From positions 149,428,597 to 149,492,596 of the forward strand of contig CM061132.1 in the NCBI GenBank assembly GCA_030789695.1: a stretch of DNA of 64,000 bases, in the 5' to 3' direction. Both the position numbers and the translations under genes were made by a program. Origin of the DNA: Scilla litardierei. Its lineage: Eukaryota > Streptophyta > Magnoliopsida > Asparagales > Asparagaceae. Shown in pieces: positions 1 through 11,305 of this stretch (within the stretch, counting starts at the first letter, position 1; each line of letters opens with the position of its first letter). The notes under the pieces were generated by a model. It made no database searches. It saw only the letters and a program-made list of their open reading frames with translations, and was not told the DNA's origin.

Positions 1-1924
1 GTATGTAAGGTGATTGCGAAGGACTGCTCGGTGGGGTGCACAAAACAGTGATACTGAAGGGTGTGTGTGAAGCCTCGTTTAATAAGGAGCTCCACGCCAA
101 AGAGCTCCTTATTAAACGAAACGTGAGGAGCAGCCGCAGGCTAAAACCAAGAGTTCTCTTTCAGGTATTATGCTGAATATTTCCAGACTAGAGTATTATG
201 CTGAATATTTCTGCAGTTATTGTGTTTTTCTTCATCAAAATTTAATGTACCCCATCACAGACTGGATATGATCGAAAATATATATCAACATAACAATTCT
301 GAGTGACTGTACATCAAAGTGTCACCAGAATACTTAAACTCGCCAGTGATTATTAAATTTTTTCCACATTACAGTTGTTTGTTAATTGCAATTATCAATC
401 AACATAAGATTAGATGCCAAAATACATTTTACAAGTCAAGTGTTTAAGATGCTTGCATTTGTTCCTAGTTCCTACCATGATCCAATTTACCGCTTCCCCA
501 ACTTCTGTTCTCATGAATGTGATGCTCGGACTTTTGCATTGTCGTTCTCAGTTCAATCGAGCTCACTCCTCATCGAGATAGAAAATGGAAGGCTTTTCAG
601 GCTCAGATCTCCACCGAGCCCTCCACCATCTTTTCAGGGCTTACCACTTTACCACTGCTACATAGGGCGTCGGGCTTGTACATGCAATTTGTAACATTTT
701 TACCCTCAAATTAGCTTTTGCTTACAGACTGAACAGGCAAGGTCCGTGAGAGGGCTGATACCTAAGAAGTATAGACATGTACTGTAATCTTCTGTAATCT
801 CCTCAAATATGATGTAAGCTCCTTTCCTTTTCAGGACAAGTTATTGTTTACGGTGAGGATGAGATGGCATATTTCATGTCTCTATTCTCTGATTCAACTG
901 TTGCATTAGAAATTGTGAATTTTATTGATTACTTCCCTGTTGGGTGGCATAGTATTACTTCTCAAACGTTGATGCTTCTGAGAACGTAAAATATGCACTA
1001 CTTAACTACCATGGTTGCATCTCCGTGTTCACCTGTTATCCGTAGTCCTCATCTCACCTTCAACTTCAAGTACGGTCTTAAATGTTCTGCGTACTCCCAG
1101 ATTGCCATTAGCAAGCCCAGACGTTTGTTCTTGAGAAGGGTGATACTTGTATTTAGTTGCATCAGAATTCATGTTGAAGAGCAACGGCGGGAGAATCACA
1201 AGAAACAAAAGCAAGAAGAGGCAACAACAGCTATGAAGTTATGTTACGAATGTGGAGCAAATTTGGACCTCTGACCATGCACACACAGCAACCATATATA
1301 TATACACACAAGGTAAAACAAGAACCTGCTGCTTATATTTTTGACCTCATCCTCATCCTGCATATTCCAACTTCTGAATTTGGCATAGTTATCTTAGCAG
1401 CAGGCACGACATGGAAAAGCCAGGGGGCTATGAGCAAGCATGAGTAAAGAAGCCACATCAAAGGGCAAAAAGAATATGCTGGTCTCTTCGGCGGCAACTC
1501 CCTACCTCAAGATTGCTCATCGACCTCAAAATTGCTCATCGGTGACACTCAGGAATAAGTGGAACTGAGCATTCTGCAGGAGAGATGTATACGAGTCAAT
1601 TTGTAATCTATTCATTATTGTTATTGTAAGCGATCTGGAGCCTGAGGGTGAACATTTGTAGTATTAGTACTCGGAGCCCATGGTTTACAAACTGAGGGCT
1701 AGAATGTATTACAGATGTTATTTATGTATAGAGCTCTGATTTGAGTGGATGCTATGCAGTTTGGCAACCTGATTTGTGACGATTTGTTGATGTTGGTCTG
1801 CTGTGAAAAATGGTTCTCTTTATATAATGGTTGTCTGTGTTTATGTGTACACCTACTGCAGGGAGATTTGGAACAGCTGCAACCGCGTATTTTTTTAATT
1901 TTGTGCTTTTTCCGCAACATTTTA
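1..1924. other. Unassigned DNA, probably inside a CACTA element
   Basis: No protein family is recognisable here and the open frames are short with no conserved motif. Since a CACTA terminus lies at 2470 and no opposite terminus was found to its left, this stretch is most simply the interior of that transposon. Parts of it (about 1480-1690) resemble the 3' end of an ordinary plant transcript in base composition, so captured host DNA is possible. That is inference only. Confidence 0.4.
75..119. repeat. Perfect 18-bp stem, 9-nt loop hairpin
   Basis: Bases 75-92 (tcgtttaataaggagctc) are exactly complementary to 102-119, leaving a 9-base loop at 93-101. Nothing else nearby explains it. It could be a small foldback relic or a structured transcript segment. 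Confidence 0.85.
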
Positions 1925-2440
1925 TAAAAGTTGTAGTAGAGTTTTAAACAACTATTTAAACCAGTTGTAATAGAAATTTTCACAACCTTTTATAAAAGTT
2001 GTAATAGCAGTTTACACAACTTTTAAAGAGAGTTGTAATATTGCTTTATACAACCTTTTTAATAAATGTTGTAATAATAGTTTCCACAACTTTTATTAAA
2101 AATTGTAATATCTCTTTACACAACTTTTTAAAAAAGTTGTAATATTGCTTTACACAACCTTTTATAAACGTTGTAATAAAAGTTTACACAACGTTTATTA
2201 AAAGTTGTAGTAGACGTTTGTACAACATGTATTAAAAGTTGTAATATCTTTAAACACAACCTTTTCTAAACGTTGTAATAGAAGTTTACACAACGTTGCA
2301 AAAAAGTTGTAATATTTATATATTACAACTTTTTCTTACAACATGCAAAAAAAGTGGTCGAAGGAGCTGACCCTATTACAACTTCGCATATTACAACGTT
2401 TGTTAAAAAGTTGTCTGACCCCTATTACAACCTTTTTTAG
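1925..2440. repeat. CACTA subterminal palindrome array
   Basis: About twelve units repeat every 34-38 bp. Each joins a GTTGTAATA word to a (T)ACACAAC word through an A/T-only spacer, so that ACAAC...GTTGT forms a short palindrome. Subterminal arrays of short repeats in both orientations are the known TnpA-binding regions of En/Spm (CACTA) transposons, and this array sits just inside a CACTA terminus. The units have diverged by a few bases each. Confidence 0.85.
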
Positions 2441-2453
2441 AAGTTGTCAAAGA

Positions 2454-2470
2454 CCATTTTTGTTGTAGTG
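2454..2470. mobile_element. CACTA transposon terminal inverted repeat (right end)
   Basis: Read on the minus strand the terminus begins CACTACAACAAAAATGG, the canonical plant CACTA TIR. The next base (2471) begins Tat-type gypsy coding sequence, so the transposon landed inside a retrotransposon. The expected 3-bp target duplication would be TAG (2471-2473); the matching left end lies outside the window or has been lost. Confidence 0.92.
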
Positions 2471-2473
2471 TAG

Positions 2474-3170
2474 GAGGTTGCGACCCTACTTCCAAGCGCA
2501 TACCATCGTCGTCCTCACCGACACTCCTTTGGAACAAACCATAAAGAGGCCGGATCGTTTAGGGAGAATGACGAAGTGGGGAGTTGAGCTGAGCGAGTTC
2601 GAAATCCAGTTCAAACCGAAGACCGCCATTAAATGGCAGGCTCTCGCCGACTTCATTGTCAAACTCACTTACGACGAAGGCCCGAAGGGGGAGGTATGTG
2701 TTACTAATGTCCTACCCGAGGCTACCCCCTCACCATCGATAGGTATCAATTCACCCAATGATACAATTGAAGACGAGAGAACCAGAATCATACAAGTTAA
2801 CAGTTTGGCCACACAAGCCGGGAGCGGGGCCGGAATAATTGTCCAAACATCAATGGGCAATATATTCGAGTATGCTCTCTGCTTCGACTTCCAAACCACA
2901 AATAACGATGTTGAATACGAAGCGACCATCAACGGACTCCGGTTGACTCGAGCCTTAGGAGCAAAAGTGGTCCAACTACTCAGCGATTCCAGCCTCGTAG
3001 TCCACCAACTAAACGAAACCTTCGATGCCCGTGAAGACTCGATGCAGAGCTACGTGCAAGTTGCTAAGGCAGAGCTCGCCAAGTTCAGACACATGGAGAT
3101 CCATCATGTTCCAAGGTCGAAGAATCATCGAGCTAATGCCCTATCGAAGCTCGCATCATCATCCTCCCCC
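2474..3170 (+). pseudogene. Tat pol: RNase H and archaeal-type RNase H (broken)
   Basis: The reading frame enters at LRPYFQAHTIVVLTD, the RNase H part of the RT module, and continues through the ALADFI motif. From about 2815 a second RNase H domain follows (GSGAGIIVQTSMGN, YEATINGLRLTRALGA, LLSDSSLVVHQL, PRSKNHRANALSKLAS). In this domain family the first catalytic Asp lies in a DGS motif and the last in ADALSKL. Here both positions read Asn (VNS and ANALSKL), while the Glu of YEA and the Asp of SDS remain. Both losses fit G-to-A changes. The frame breaks at about 3160-3175, just before the integrase. The domain acted in removing RNA during reverse transcription; this copy should be inactive. 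Confidence 0.9.
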
Positions 3171-4493
3171 GCGGAGCTTGGTCGAACAGCGTTTACCATA
3201 CCCCAGCGGGCTAGAGCAAGAGCTGCTAAGCCTCGATCAAGGAATCACTTGGATGGATCCCATAATCTATTACCTGAACGCAGGAGAGAAGCCGGCCGAC
3301 CCAGTGGAGGCATGGAAGCTAGAACAGAAGGCCTACCAATTTGTCTTGCTAGAGGGTTCATTGTACAAGAGGAGATGGACCAGGTATGACGTTTTTCCCC
3401 GCCTCAAATGTTTAGCCCCGTGGGAAGCTCACTACGTGATCCAAGAGATCCGTGCGGGTGATTGTGGAAATCATTACGGGGGGAGCTATAGCTTTGAAAG
3501 CCTTGAGACAAGGATATTTTGGCCAACAATGTTCAAGGACGCCGTTGAATACGTTCGAAAGTGCTCAACTTGCCAAAAGTTCTCGAAGATCAGCTCGGCC
3601 CCACCAAGTGATCTGATACCCATCATCACTCCAGTTCCTTTCGCCAAGTGGGGATTGGACCTCCTTGGTCCATTCAAACAAGCAAGTGGGCAACAGAAGT
3701 TCTTCATAGTGGCGATCGACTACTTCACAAAGTGGATCGAAGCAGAGCCCCTGTCCCAAATCACCTAGAAGGAAGCTTGGAGCTTCATCTGGAAGTCGAT
3801 CGTATGTCGTTTTGGCATCCCACAATCCATTGGGACGGACAATGAAACACAATTTAACAGCGCCGGCTTTAGAGGCTTCTGCTCCGAGCTGAAGATTAAG
3901 TTGCACTTTGCCTTTGTTGCCCATCCCCAGTCGAATGGATTGGCAGAGGCAGCCAACAAAAGCATCTTTGGACCCCTTCGGAAGAGGAAAACCGGGCTCG
4001 AAGGGACCTGGCCAGAAGAAATCCCCGTCATACTATGGTCATACAGAATGACCCATAAAACCTCGATGAGTGAAACGCCATTCATGATGGCTTGTGGATG
4101 CGAGGCTGTCGTCCCAATGGAAGTTAACGAGTGACCACTCCGTCTCCAATACTATGACAAAGAAAGAAAATCGGAATGACTCGAACTCAACCGAAAACTG
4201 GTAGACGAGATCTGCAAACAGGCTCTGATGACCCTCATTGAACAAAAATGACGCATGGCCCGCTATTTCAACTCAAGGGTCTGCAAACGCAGGTTCAGTG
4301 TAGGTGACTTGGTACTGCATAAGGCGCTTTCACTCCCGAGATTCTCAAGCAATGGAAGCTCGCAGCAAAGTTGGAAGGACCTTGCACGGTGATCGATGAA
4401 CTCGGTCCTGCCACCTACCAGCTCGCTACAATGGATTATAGAGAACGTCCTCACACTTGGAACACGGAGCATCTGCAGAAGTACTATCAATGA
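3171..4493 (+). pseudogene. Tat pol: integrase and C-terminal region (broken)
   Basis: The frame contains the HHCC-type region (around HYGGSYSF to KCSTCQKF), then the catalytic core WGLDLLGP, IGTDNETQF and HPQSNGLAEAANK, giving the D, D and E of the DDE triad. The C-terminal part ends near EHLQKYYQ at 4493. Disabling lesions are in-frame stops at 3766-3768 and 4132-4134, more stops at about 4177 and 4249, and a frame change near 4330-4345. The protein would insert the cDNA copy of the element into a chromosome. It is downstream of and out of frame with the RNase H part. Confidence 0.9.
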
Positions 4494-4619
4494 TTGTACC
4501 AACAAATGCACCAGTCGATCGAAGGTTACTTTTGTCTTTTATCCTATGCTTATTCAATATAAATGTAAAGTCGATTGTTTTTCGATATATGTCCAACAAT
4601 TTTCTAACCATAGTCGTCG

Positions 4620-4891
4620 GCAATAAGTCGAATGGGTCTCGCCACTCGCCACCGAACGACTCTTGTCGTCAGCCGTAAGTCGAGGGAATCCCCACTCGCC
4701 ACTGAACAACCCACGACACTCATCGGATGTAAGTCGAAGAGGCCTCGCTTCTTGCCACCGAACGACTCAAATTGTCAGCCGTAAGAAGAGGGATCGCCCC
4801 TCGCCACTGAACGACCCTAGTCGTCGGCCATAAGTCGAAGCGGCCTCGCCCTTCACCACCAAACGACCCCAGCCGTCGGTCATAAGTCGAA
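4620..4891 (+). repeat. Post-pol tandem repeat of the Tat element (about 60 bp units)
   Basis: About five units follow the pattern CGCCACTGAACGACC...GTCG...CATAAGTCGA. The array is interrupted after 4896 by a solo LTR and resumes at 8124 with the same motif (CTCCACCGAACGATCC), ending near 8205. Tandem repeats between pol and the 3' LTR are usual in Tat elements. Confidence 0.85.
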
Positions 4892-4896
4892 AATGG

Positions 4897-7800
4897 TGTA
4901 ACCCTCCGTAGTCCAGTCTATGGGATATGGTTACGTGTTGTGGACATGTACGACGTATTGGGGGTAATGGTGTAGGATTCCTAGAGAGTGAGACCCATTT
5001 AGAGGACCTCCTTGCCTATTAAGGATCCCATGCGATGGGAAGCGTATTGGAGGGTTGTAGTGTGGCTGTAGTATGTATAGTGATTCTTGGGTGGTAGCAC
5101 GAGGGGTGGTGTAGAGAATATGATGAAATGCAGGAAAATGGGGTAAACTAGTCGGATTGGGTACATTGACTGACTGACTAGTCATTTTCCTGCACACTTG
5201 TGCTCAGTCACGTGTACACATTGTACATGGACACGTGCATACATCACCACCACAAGCATGATAAGTGGACTCACCACGAGTATTCAGAAGATGGAGTTAG
5301 CCTGTGCACGCTCGTCCTTCAAACCATGCACGCGTATATTGAGATTGATCCCAACGCATTGGGATACGTGCATGGAAAAGTGTCCCGTGTCTATTATGAT
5401 TATCTTGAGACATCGTAAGTAAGACGTTAGTGACAACTATGCAAGGAGACCACTGGGAATTGGAGAATTTTTGCATTAAACCCCCTCACATTTGCAATTT
5501 GGCCCAATTTTGGGTAAAATCGCAGTAAGGCAAAAATAGAGGGGGTTTTGTGAAAAAGGCCAAGTGAGGGCTTATGGGTCATTAGCTATAGGTTAGTGGG
5601 GATAAGAATGATGGGTGGCCAACATGCATTGGCTCCAAGTATAGTGGGGTATGTGAATTGACCCTTTTACCCCTAAAGAGCATTCTACACACTTTTTCTC
5701 TTCTACACACCTCACCACTTCTCCCAAAACCCTCATTTTTGACCCTTATCCTCAAAATTTCATGGCTAAGGCCAGCAAAGAAGAGGGAGGGACCTATAGA
5801 GAGGATTGGTGAAGGAGAAGAAGAGGAGGAGCCAAGAGCGGAGGTGCTTGCCCAAGGAACCAAGAAGCAAGGAGGAGGCAAGCTAGGAGACCATTTTCTT
5901 GGAGGATTGAGCTAGGGGCTAAGGCTTGGAGAGCTACATCCTCCACCATAGCTAAGGTAGAGGATATCGACACCCTTAGGATGTAGGATTGTGTGCATGT
6001 TTGTGTTAGCAATCTCTTTGTTTGCACGTTATAATTTTTGCTAAAGTTTGGTGTAAATTCTTAGTACATGGTGATATATGTGTAAGGAGGTGGCATGATT
6101 AGATCTTTATCAAGTTTTTTCATGATTTATCTCTTTATTACTTCAATTTGAACCTCTGCACAAAATTTTGGTATTTTATCTTGAAAAAGTGAATTAATTC
6201 TAGCTTTTCTAAAAGTATGACAGAATCACCCTTTTCAGGGGAAACTCTGGCCGAATTTTCTTTGAGAAATTCCCACTCTATTTCAAAGAATTACGTTCTG
6301 AAATTTTTATATGTTATTCTCATGATATTTTTCTCCATATTCTGTAATTTGGCCAAAGTCTAATTTTGACTCTAAGTATGGTTAAAAAATTCGATCTTAC
6401 AAAGTGTCCAGATTTTAACAGCACAGACACATGTTTTTAAAAAGCCTATATCTCTTAAACCACTGAACCAATATTTATGTTCTTGGGCTCATTTTAAAAC
6501 TAAGGCCTAGACCTAAAACTTTATCTTCTTGGCCAAATATTAATTTAGCCTATAACTATTTTTTAAAACAGCAATCTTTGAACCCTTTCCTGCAGTTTCA
6601 AATCAGTAAAATTTCCAGTTCAGTAGAAAATTCATAACAAATCAACCAGTTGGATTTTTAACTTGAAATTTAAAATTTGAGTTGCTAACACATGGGGCTA
6701 CAACCCCCTTTGGAAGAGTTTTTCAAGTTTTAGTTAAAATTTTTGAGAAATTCCATCTATAATGCTTTGTCCTGGTCATTCTGCATGGCTGAAATTGAAA
6801 TCGTTAAAGTTTATATTGTGTTTTTTGAAACATGCTGAAGCTGATTGTTCTTGGAATATGTGTTAATGCTTAAATCAGTATGTGTAGATGTTAAGTTCAG
6901 TACCCAAGCTTAGTTGCTCATCCTTTATGTTAATGCACGTGCAAATATATGTGGTTTATGGACATGGGTATGTGTTGGAATGAAATGTGAATAATGTAAT
7001 CTCTTGAATGAGCAACTAATCTTAGGGTAGATGACAGATGGCCAGAGGTGTCCTCTTCCGCTCAAAGCGGGTAGGCCCTCTAGGCAGGGGTTGGGTATGG
7101 GGGAAAGTCCGAGAAAAGTGACAGTATGAGGACGAGACTATGTGGTTCAGAGTTATATCGTATGTTTCAGTGTTGCCCCACGTCTGTGAGACAGAGTGGG
7201 AGGCCCTCGTGGCTCTGCCTTGTTGCCCCACAACCGGAGTGGGAGGTCCCGTTAAGCTTCACACAGTGCATTGTACCACTGGCGGGTGCTCGGTTGCCAT
7301 CCCAATTTGGGCTGAGGGTTAGGCCTCGTACTCGAGTCTTGGTCTCGGACTTTCCAAACTTAACTACATCTAGAACTTAATGAACTTATTAACTTCTGAA
7401 CTGTGATGTGATGTGTGTTTGTTTTCCTTGGGTGTGTTGAGTTTCCTCTACTGGTCACGCTCTGACGTGACCAATTTCTGTGGTTTAGGTTCAGCTCAGG
7501 GTCCTCAGAACCAGACTTAGTCTCCTTCTGTTGTGTGCTCGTGGTCGAGATGATGTGGACTTATGCAGGCATGGCCGGTGAGGAGTTGGTTGTCGTAGTC
7601 GCTACTCCTGCGACAGTTGTAGTGGTAGTGTTTTGTCCCATGACGGGTCTGATACAGATGTACACAGCTGATGCAGTTCCTTGGTAGTTGGGTCAGGTGT
7701 TGGAGATGTACTTTTGATATGTGACTTATGTACAAAGCAGTGTGACCTTTTTGGGGGTGGCTATACTTTGTAGTGGTTGTACTCTTGTGTCAGTGGACGG

Positions 7801-8123
7801 TTGCACTTGATGTTGGCATGATTGTACATATTATATGAAGGTGGACTAGTGTACTCCGTTTCAGTTCAGTGTTGTCTGCGGTTGTTTTACTTTTCCTGCT
7901 TTGCTTTTGGTACTACACTTGTGACTTGTTGTTACCTTTCTGTGGTTAGAGATCTTTTACTTTCCTTTCTTACTGTGTTGTTCCAGTGTACGTAGTGGCC
8001 TGCCTCACTTTTATTATACGCTTGGTCCGAGACCGCGACCCGTCACGTGTCTCCACCCCCGCTGTCTCGGGAAATTGAGATTAAATTCTCTTTCCTCGAG
8101 TATTAGGGCGACCGGGCATGACA
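4897..8123 (+). mobile_element. Solo LTR (3227 bp) of a gypsy-type element, TSD AATGG
   Basis: The element begins TGTAACCC and ends GGGCATGACA, and is flanked by identical 5-bp target duplications AATGG at 4892-4896 and 8124-8128. Removing it and one TSD restores the Tat tandem repeat exactly. No coding sequence was recognised inside. It is unusually long for a solo LTR but matches the termini of the other TGTAAC...CATGACA LTRs in this window. Solo LTRs arise by recombination between the two LTRs of one element. The plus orientation is set by the TGTAAC start. Confidence 0.93.
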
Positions 8124-8423
8124 AATGGCCTCGCTCCTCTCCACCGAACGATCCCCGACTTTCGTCGACTCTTTGAGGCGTTGCCCCTTGCTACTAAACG
8201 AAGTGCGATTTATGGTTTAAAAAGTTGTATTAAATCTATTGAATGTGCCTAACTTGTCAACTACCTACCTTACAATCGATCTCTTCAAAACTGGAAGTTG
8301 AGTCGTTGAGGGGCCATACACACGCATATATTCAAGTAAAGCAAAATACCAAAGTACGTCAAAGTTACAAAAAGTTTTTCATTTATTTCATAATGGAAAG
8401 GTAGCGAAAACAGGAAAGGGAAA
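8124..8423 (+). other. Tat non-coding segment after the solo LTR
   Basis: The first ~80 bases continue the Tat tandem repeat; the rest is non-coding and leads to the 3' end of the antisense gene. Nothing else is recognisable. Confidence 0.6.
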
Positions 8424-8454
8424 TTACAAGAAACCTAAACTAAGGCCTGCCGGC

Positions 8455-8877
8455 CTAATAGGAAGGAGGAGCCCTGGATGCAAAGACACTGGTGAAAGCT
8501 TCCATCGCATTTGCAAGTCTTGCCGTGAGGTCCGCCTTCTCCTTCGTAGCAGCATCCTCAAGCTCGATGACTTTGGCCTGAAATTCAGTGGCCTCTGCAT
8601 TGCAAGCCTCTGCCCACCTCTCGGAGTAGGAAGCTTTGGCTCGAAGCTCGATCGCTTCTTTCTTAAAAGCATCAAACTCCGTCTCGAGCTGAGCCTTCTC
8701 CGTCCTCCATTGGAACTCGGCAGAATTGCAAAGGTTTGACAGGGACGAGAGACTATTCTTAGCCTCTACAGCAGCCCACTCGGCCGTCGCCTTAGCCGCG
8801 AGGGTTTTCTCCAGGCCCTCCTCCGCCTCCTTCGTCCAAGCCTTCAGATCGAACACTTTGCGCTCTGCATCTGCCAC
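8455..8877 (-). pseudogene. C-terminal coiled coil of the antisense gene
   Basis: A 140-residue open frame rich in Ala, Glu, Lys and Arg with heptad spacing reads, for example, KAWTKEAEEGLEKTLAAKAT and KASYSERWAEACNAEATEFQ. It predicts a long alpha-helical coiled coil. PF04195 proteins commonly end in such a coiled coil. The displayed Met follows a stop in the frame, so the true start is probably upstream in an earlier exon. Confidence 0.65.
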
Positions 8878-9143
8878 CTACCGACCTCCTTCAATCAATT
8901 TGACGGCTTGACGACACATTACTGTGCCAAGAACAAACATCTGCAGAAAATATTAGTCAGTGATGGCTAACTCGGACGTCAATAGACAAAAGGCATACGA
9001 CGTACCTGGTATCCGCTTCCCACAAAGAAATTGGCCACCCTTTCGAGGTCCAACCTCTGAAGAAGCTCCAGGTCCCTGGGGAGAATCGAGCTCTCCACCA
9101 ACCGAGCAGTCATCCCAATGTCCAGTAGGACCGACTCCTCCTT

Positions 9144-9814
9144 TCAAACGGCGAAGGGAGGTTGGTAAAGGCCACCATGTACCAGCCCGGAGGAGCGAGA
9201 CGAAAGCTGATTGAGCAATAACGCTCGATCGAACTCCACATGGATCGGGCCGACCAAAGGAACATGCGACATAATGCCAACCCAGGGCCACTGATCCAGA
9301 AGGGACATCACAGAAGCATGAGACGTCGAAGGAGTCTCGATCGCCCCCTGAGACTCGAAGGGGGCGAACCCCATACCCTTCTCCAAGGGCGAAGTGAGAG
9401 GATCCTCCTCCTCCACTGGCCTCCTTTTTCCTAGCTCCTCCTCCCTATGGGAGGGCATCTCCCGCTTCTGGCTGACAGCTTCGGTCGGCTCAGTAATGTC
9501 GACAGCATCGACGTCAACCACCGTCAGCAGCTCCGAAACCACAACGGAGGCCAGGGGCACAACAGACCGCACGGGGGCCTGACTCGAGGCCCCTCTTGAG
9601 GATGCTCGAGAAGAAGGCCTCGAGGTCTACCTAACCTCACCCCCTTCAGAAGAAGAGCTTTGGTTGATTGGGAGGGGAGATCGAGAGCTCGACCCCTCAA
9701 CAAGAGCGCTCGACCATTCAGCACGAATGCTCGACCTTTCGATGCTCCTCTTTTTCTTTCGCTACTCCCTCCAGACTCGATCCAATCCAGAGTCGCCGCT
9801 CCAGCGATTTCCAC
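9144..9814 (-). pseudogene. Middle region of the antisense gene
   Basis: Two overlapping frames (9524-9814 and 9144-9572) encode Arg/Glu/Pro-rich sequence without a recognisable fold. Just downstream, at about 9120-9000, a shifted frame reads DIGMTARLVESSILPRDLEL, which resembles the segment that follows the domain in Transposase_28 proteins. The frame changes could be mutations or undetected introns. Confidence 0.5.
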
Positions 9815-10105
9815 TGGTCATATCTGCAAACATGGGGCATAATTATCGTGAGTGGCTGTAATGAAGACACAGAGTCGAAATACATTACCCGAGCTCCACA
9901 AAAGGGTCTTCAGCGTATGATTATCCAACAAATACCGAGTCGACCTCCCTCGCCTTGGTCGACCCAGAAGAAGCTTTACCTCATCAGCCTCGCTCGGTGA
10001 CAACCTGTCTCTGACCTCCTCCGATGATATCCGAGACTCTCCAACAAGCTCAGGATTCGGAGAAGAGTATCAATCCTAGGTCGGGAAGGACGACAACCAT
10101 AAAAG

Positions 10106-10510
10106 TGTAGGATCCTGTCCAAAACAGAGTTAGGATCGATAACTAAAGTGGAGACTTACGCTAGCGTATGCGGAGCGGTAGTCTCGGAACTTTGCCTTCG
10201 GATTCGCCACGACGGATCGAGTCTTCTCACGAACGGAGTAAGGCTACTAATCAACAATCTAAATCTCTATTTTAGATTAAGAACTTGGATGGAGGGAGAG
10301 GAAATATTTCTGCAGAGCTTCGCTATGAAGAAGATGCATGCATGAATTTCATGCAAATGGTGTAAGGAAAATGGCTACCCTTGGGTCTTATTTATAGCCC
10401 CCAAGGTAGTTATTTTAGGGTAAGTTGTTCCTTTGGAACAAATTAATTAAGGTGTACCATGATACATGGCACATTATAAGCTTAAGTTGTACCATATGCA
10501 TGGTACAACA
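10106..10510 (-). mobile_element. LTR-like insertion in the antisense gene
   Basis: The segment has TG...CA ends: on the minus strand it starts TGTTGTACC and ends GGATCCTACA. It contains a minus-strand TATA box (CTATAAATA, near 10390-10400) followed by a plausible leader. Beside it at 10520-10535 the minus strand has AAAGGGGGAA, a polypurine-tract-like sequence, which suits a 3' LTR. The region also has the palindrome gttgtaccatatgcatggtac near 10485. No TSD was found (AAAAG versus TAAGC), so the boundaries are tentative. Confidence 0.45.
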
Positions 10511-10583
10511 TAAGCTTAAGATATTCCCCCTTTATTAGCCATATGTCGCATGCACTTATGCATATATAATGCGACTTTCCCGC

Positions 10584-11305
10584 TCATACAGAGATCCTCT
10601 CCGCAAGGGAACAGATTCCCTTTGCACACGACTTCGTGTACGCGACGTTCGAGGTCCGTAATCCCTCATACATCCCCCACAAGGGTGTACAAACGTCTTC
10701 CATATCCAACAAAAAGTGTCTTCCCACCCAGGGTTGGAAATCGAAAGGTCGTATATAAGCCTCACTGTCAGGCGAGCAGCAGTATAGTACCACACTTGGC
10801 GAGTGTCGGGAATTATCCGGAAGAAATACTTGAATAATCCAAGGGATGGTCGAACCCCCACAGAGCTCACATAGCACGATGAAGCCAACTAAAGGGGGAA
10901 AAGCTTGGGGAGCGAATCTACAAATGGAAAGCTCCGAATAGCGCAGAACCTCTACAATGAAGGGATGAAGAGGAAACCTGAGTCCTAGGTGAAAAGCTTT
11001 AAGATACACCCCAACCTCACTCTTCCATAGAAAACACACACTCTCATCCGAATTAGGCACTCTAACCCTAAAATGATGACAGAAACAACCTCCCAGACCT
11101 CAGTAATCAGATCGAGGGAGAACCTAGATGCCATCTCTAAGATAACCTCAGGAACCTTCAAGCTCAGATCCATCCGATGAATGGGAAGGTCTGGTTCAAT
11201 CCAAACTCTTTTTCCTTTTCCAGGAATTTCCTCGCATCGAGGGAGACGATGACGTGCCATGAGCTCCTCGTAGGTCGGCTCCTTCATTATGAATGGGACG
11301 AACAT
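10584..11305 (-). pseudogene. Transposase_28-like domain of the antisense gene
   Basis: The first frame (11305 to about 11060) reads MFVPFIMKEPTYEELMARHR and a Leu/Val-rich stretch. The second, shifted frame (to 10584) carries SEVGVYLKAFHLGLRFPLHP, FIVEVLRYSELSICRFAPQA and GFIVLCELCGG. The pattern 'vy...f..GLRFPLhPfv..vL......l.Q..PnaW..l.gf.vLc' is the hallmark of PF04195 proteins. The domain occurs in plant gypsy elements and has no established biochemical activity. The match is from pattern memory; an HMM search would settle it. Confidence 0.7.

Larger units (their letters stand above)
8424..11305 (-). pseudogene. Antisense gene of the Tat element (Transposase_28-like protein), disrupted
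   Basis: On the minus strand a coding unit starts at an ATG at 11303-11305 and runs through several blocks to about 8455, opposite to pol. It has an N-terminal domain resembling 'putative gypsy type transposon' (Pfam Transposase_28, PF04195), a middle part, and a C-terminal coiled coil. Antisense genes between pol and the 3' LTR are known in Tat elements such as Grande. The function is unknown. The unit is broken by a frame change near 11060 and by an LTR-like insertion (10106-10510). A further frame change near 9140-9200 could instead mark an intron. Confidence 0.75.
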
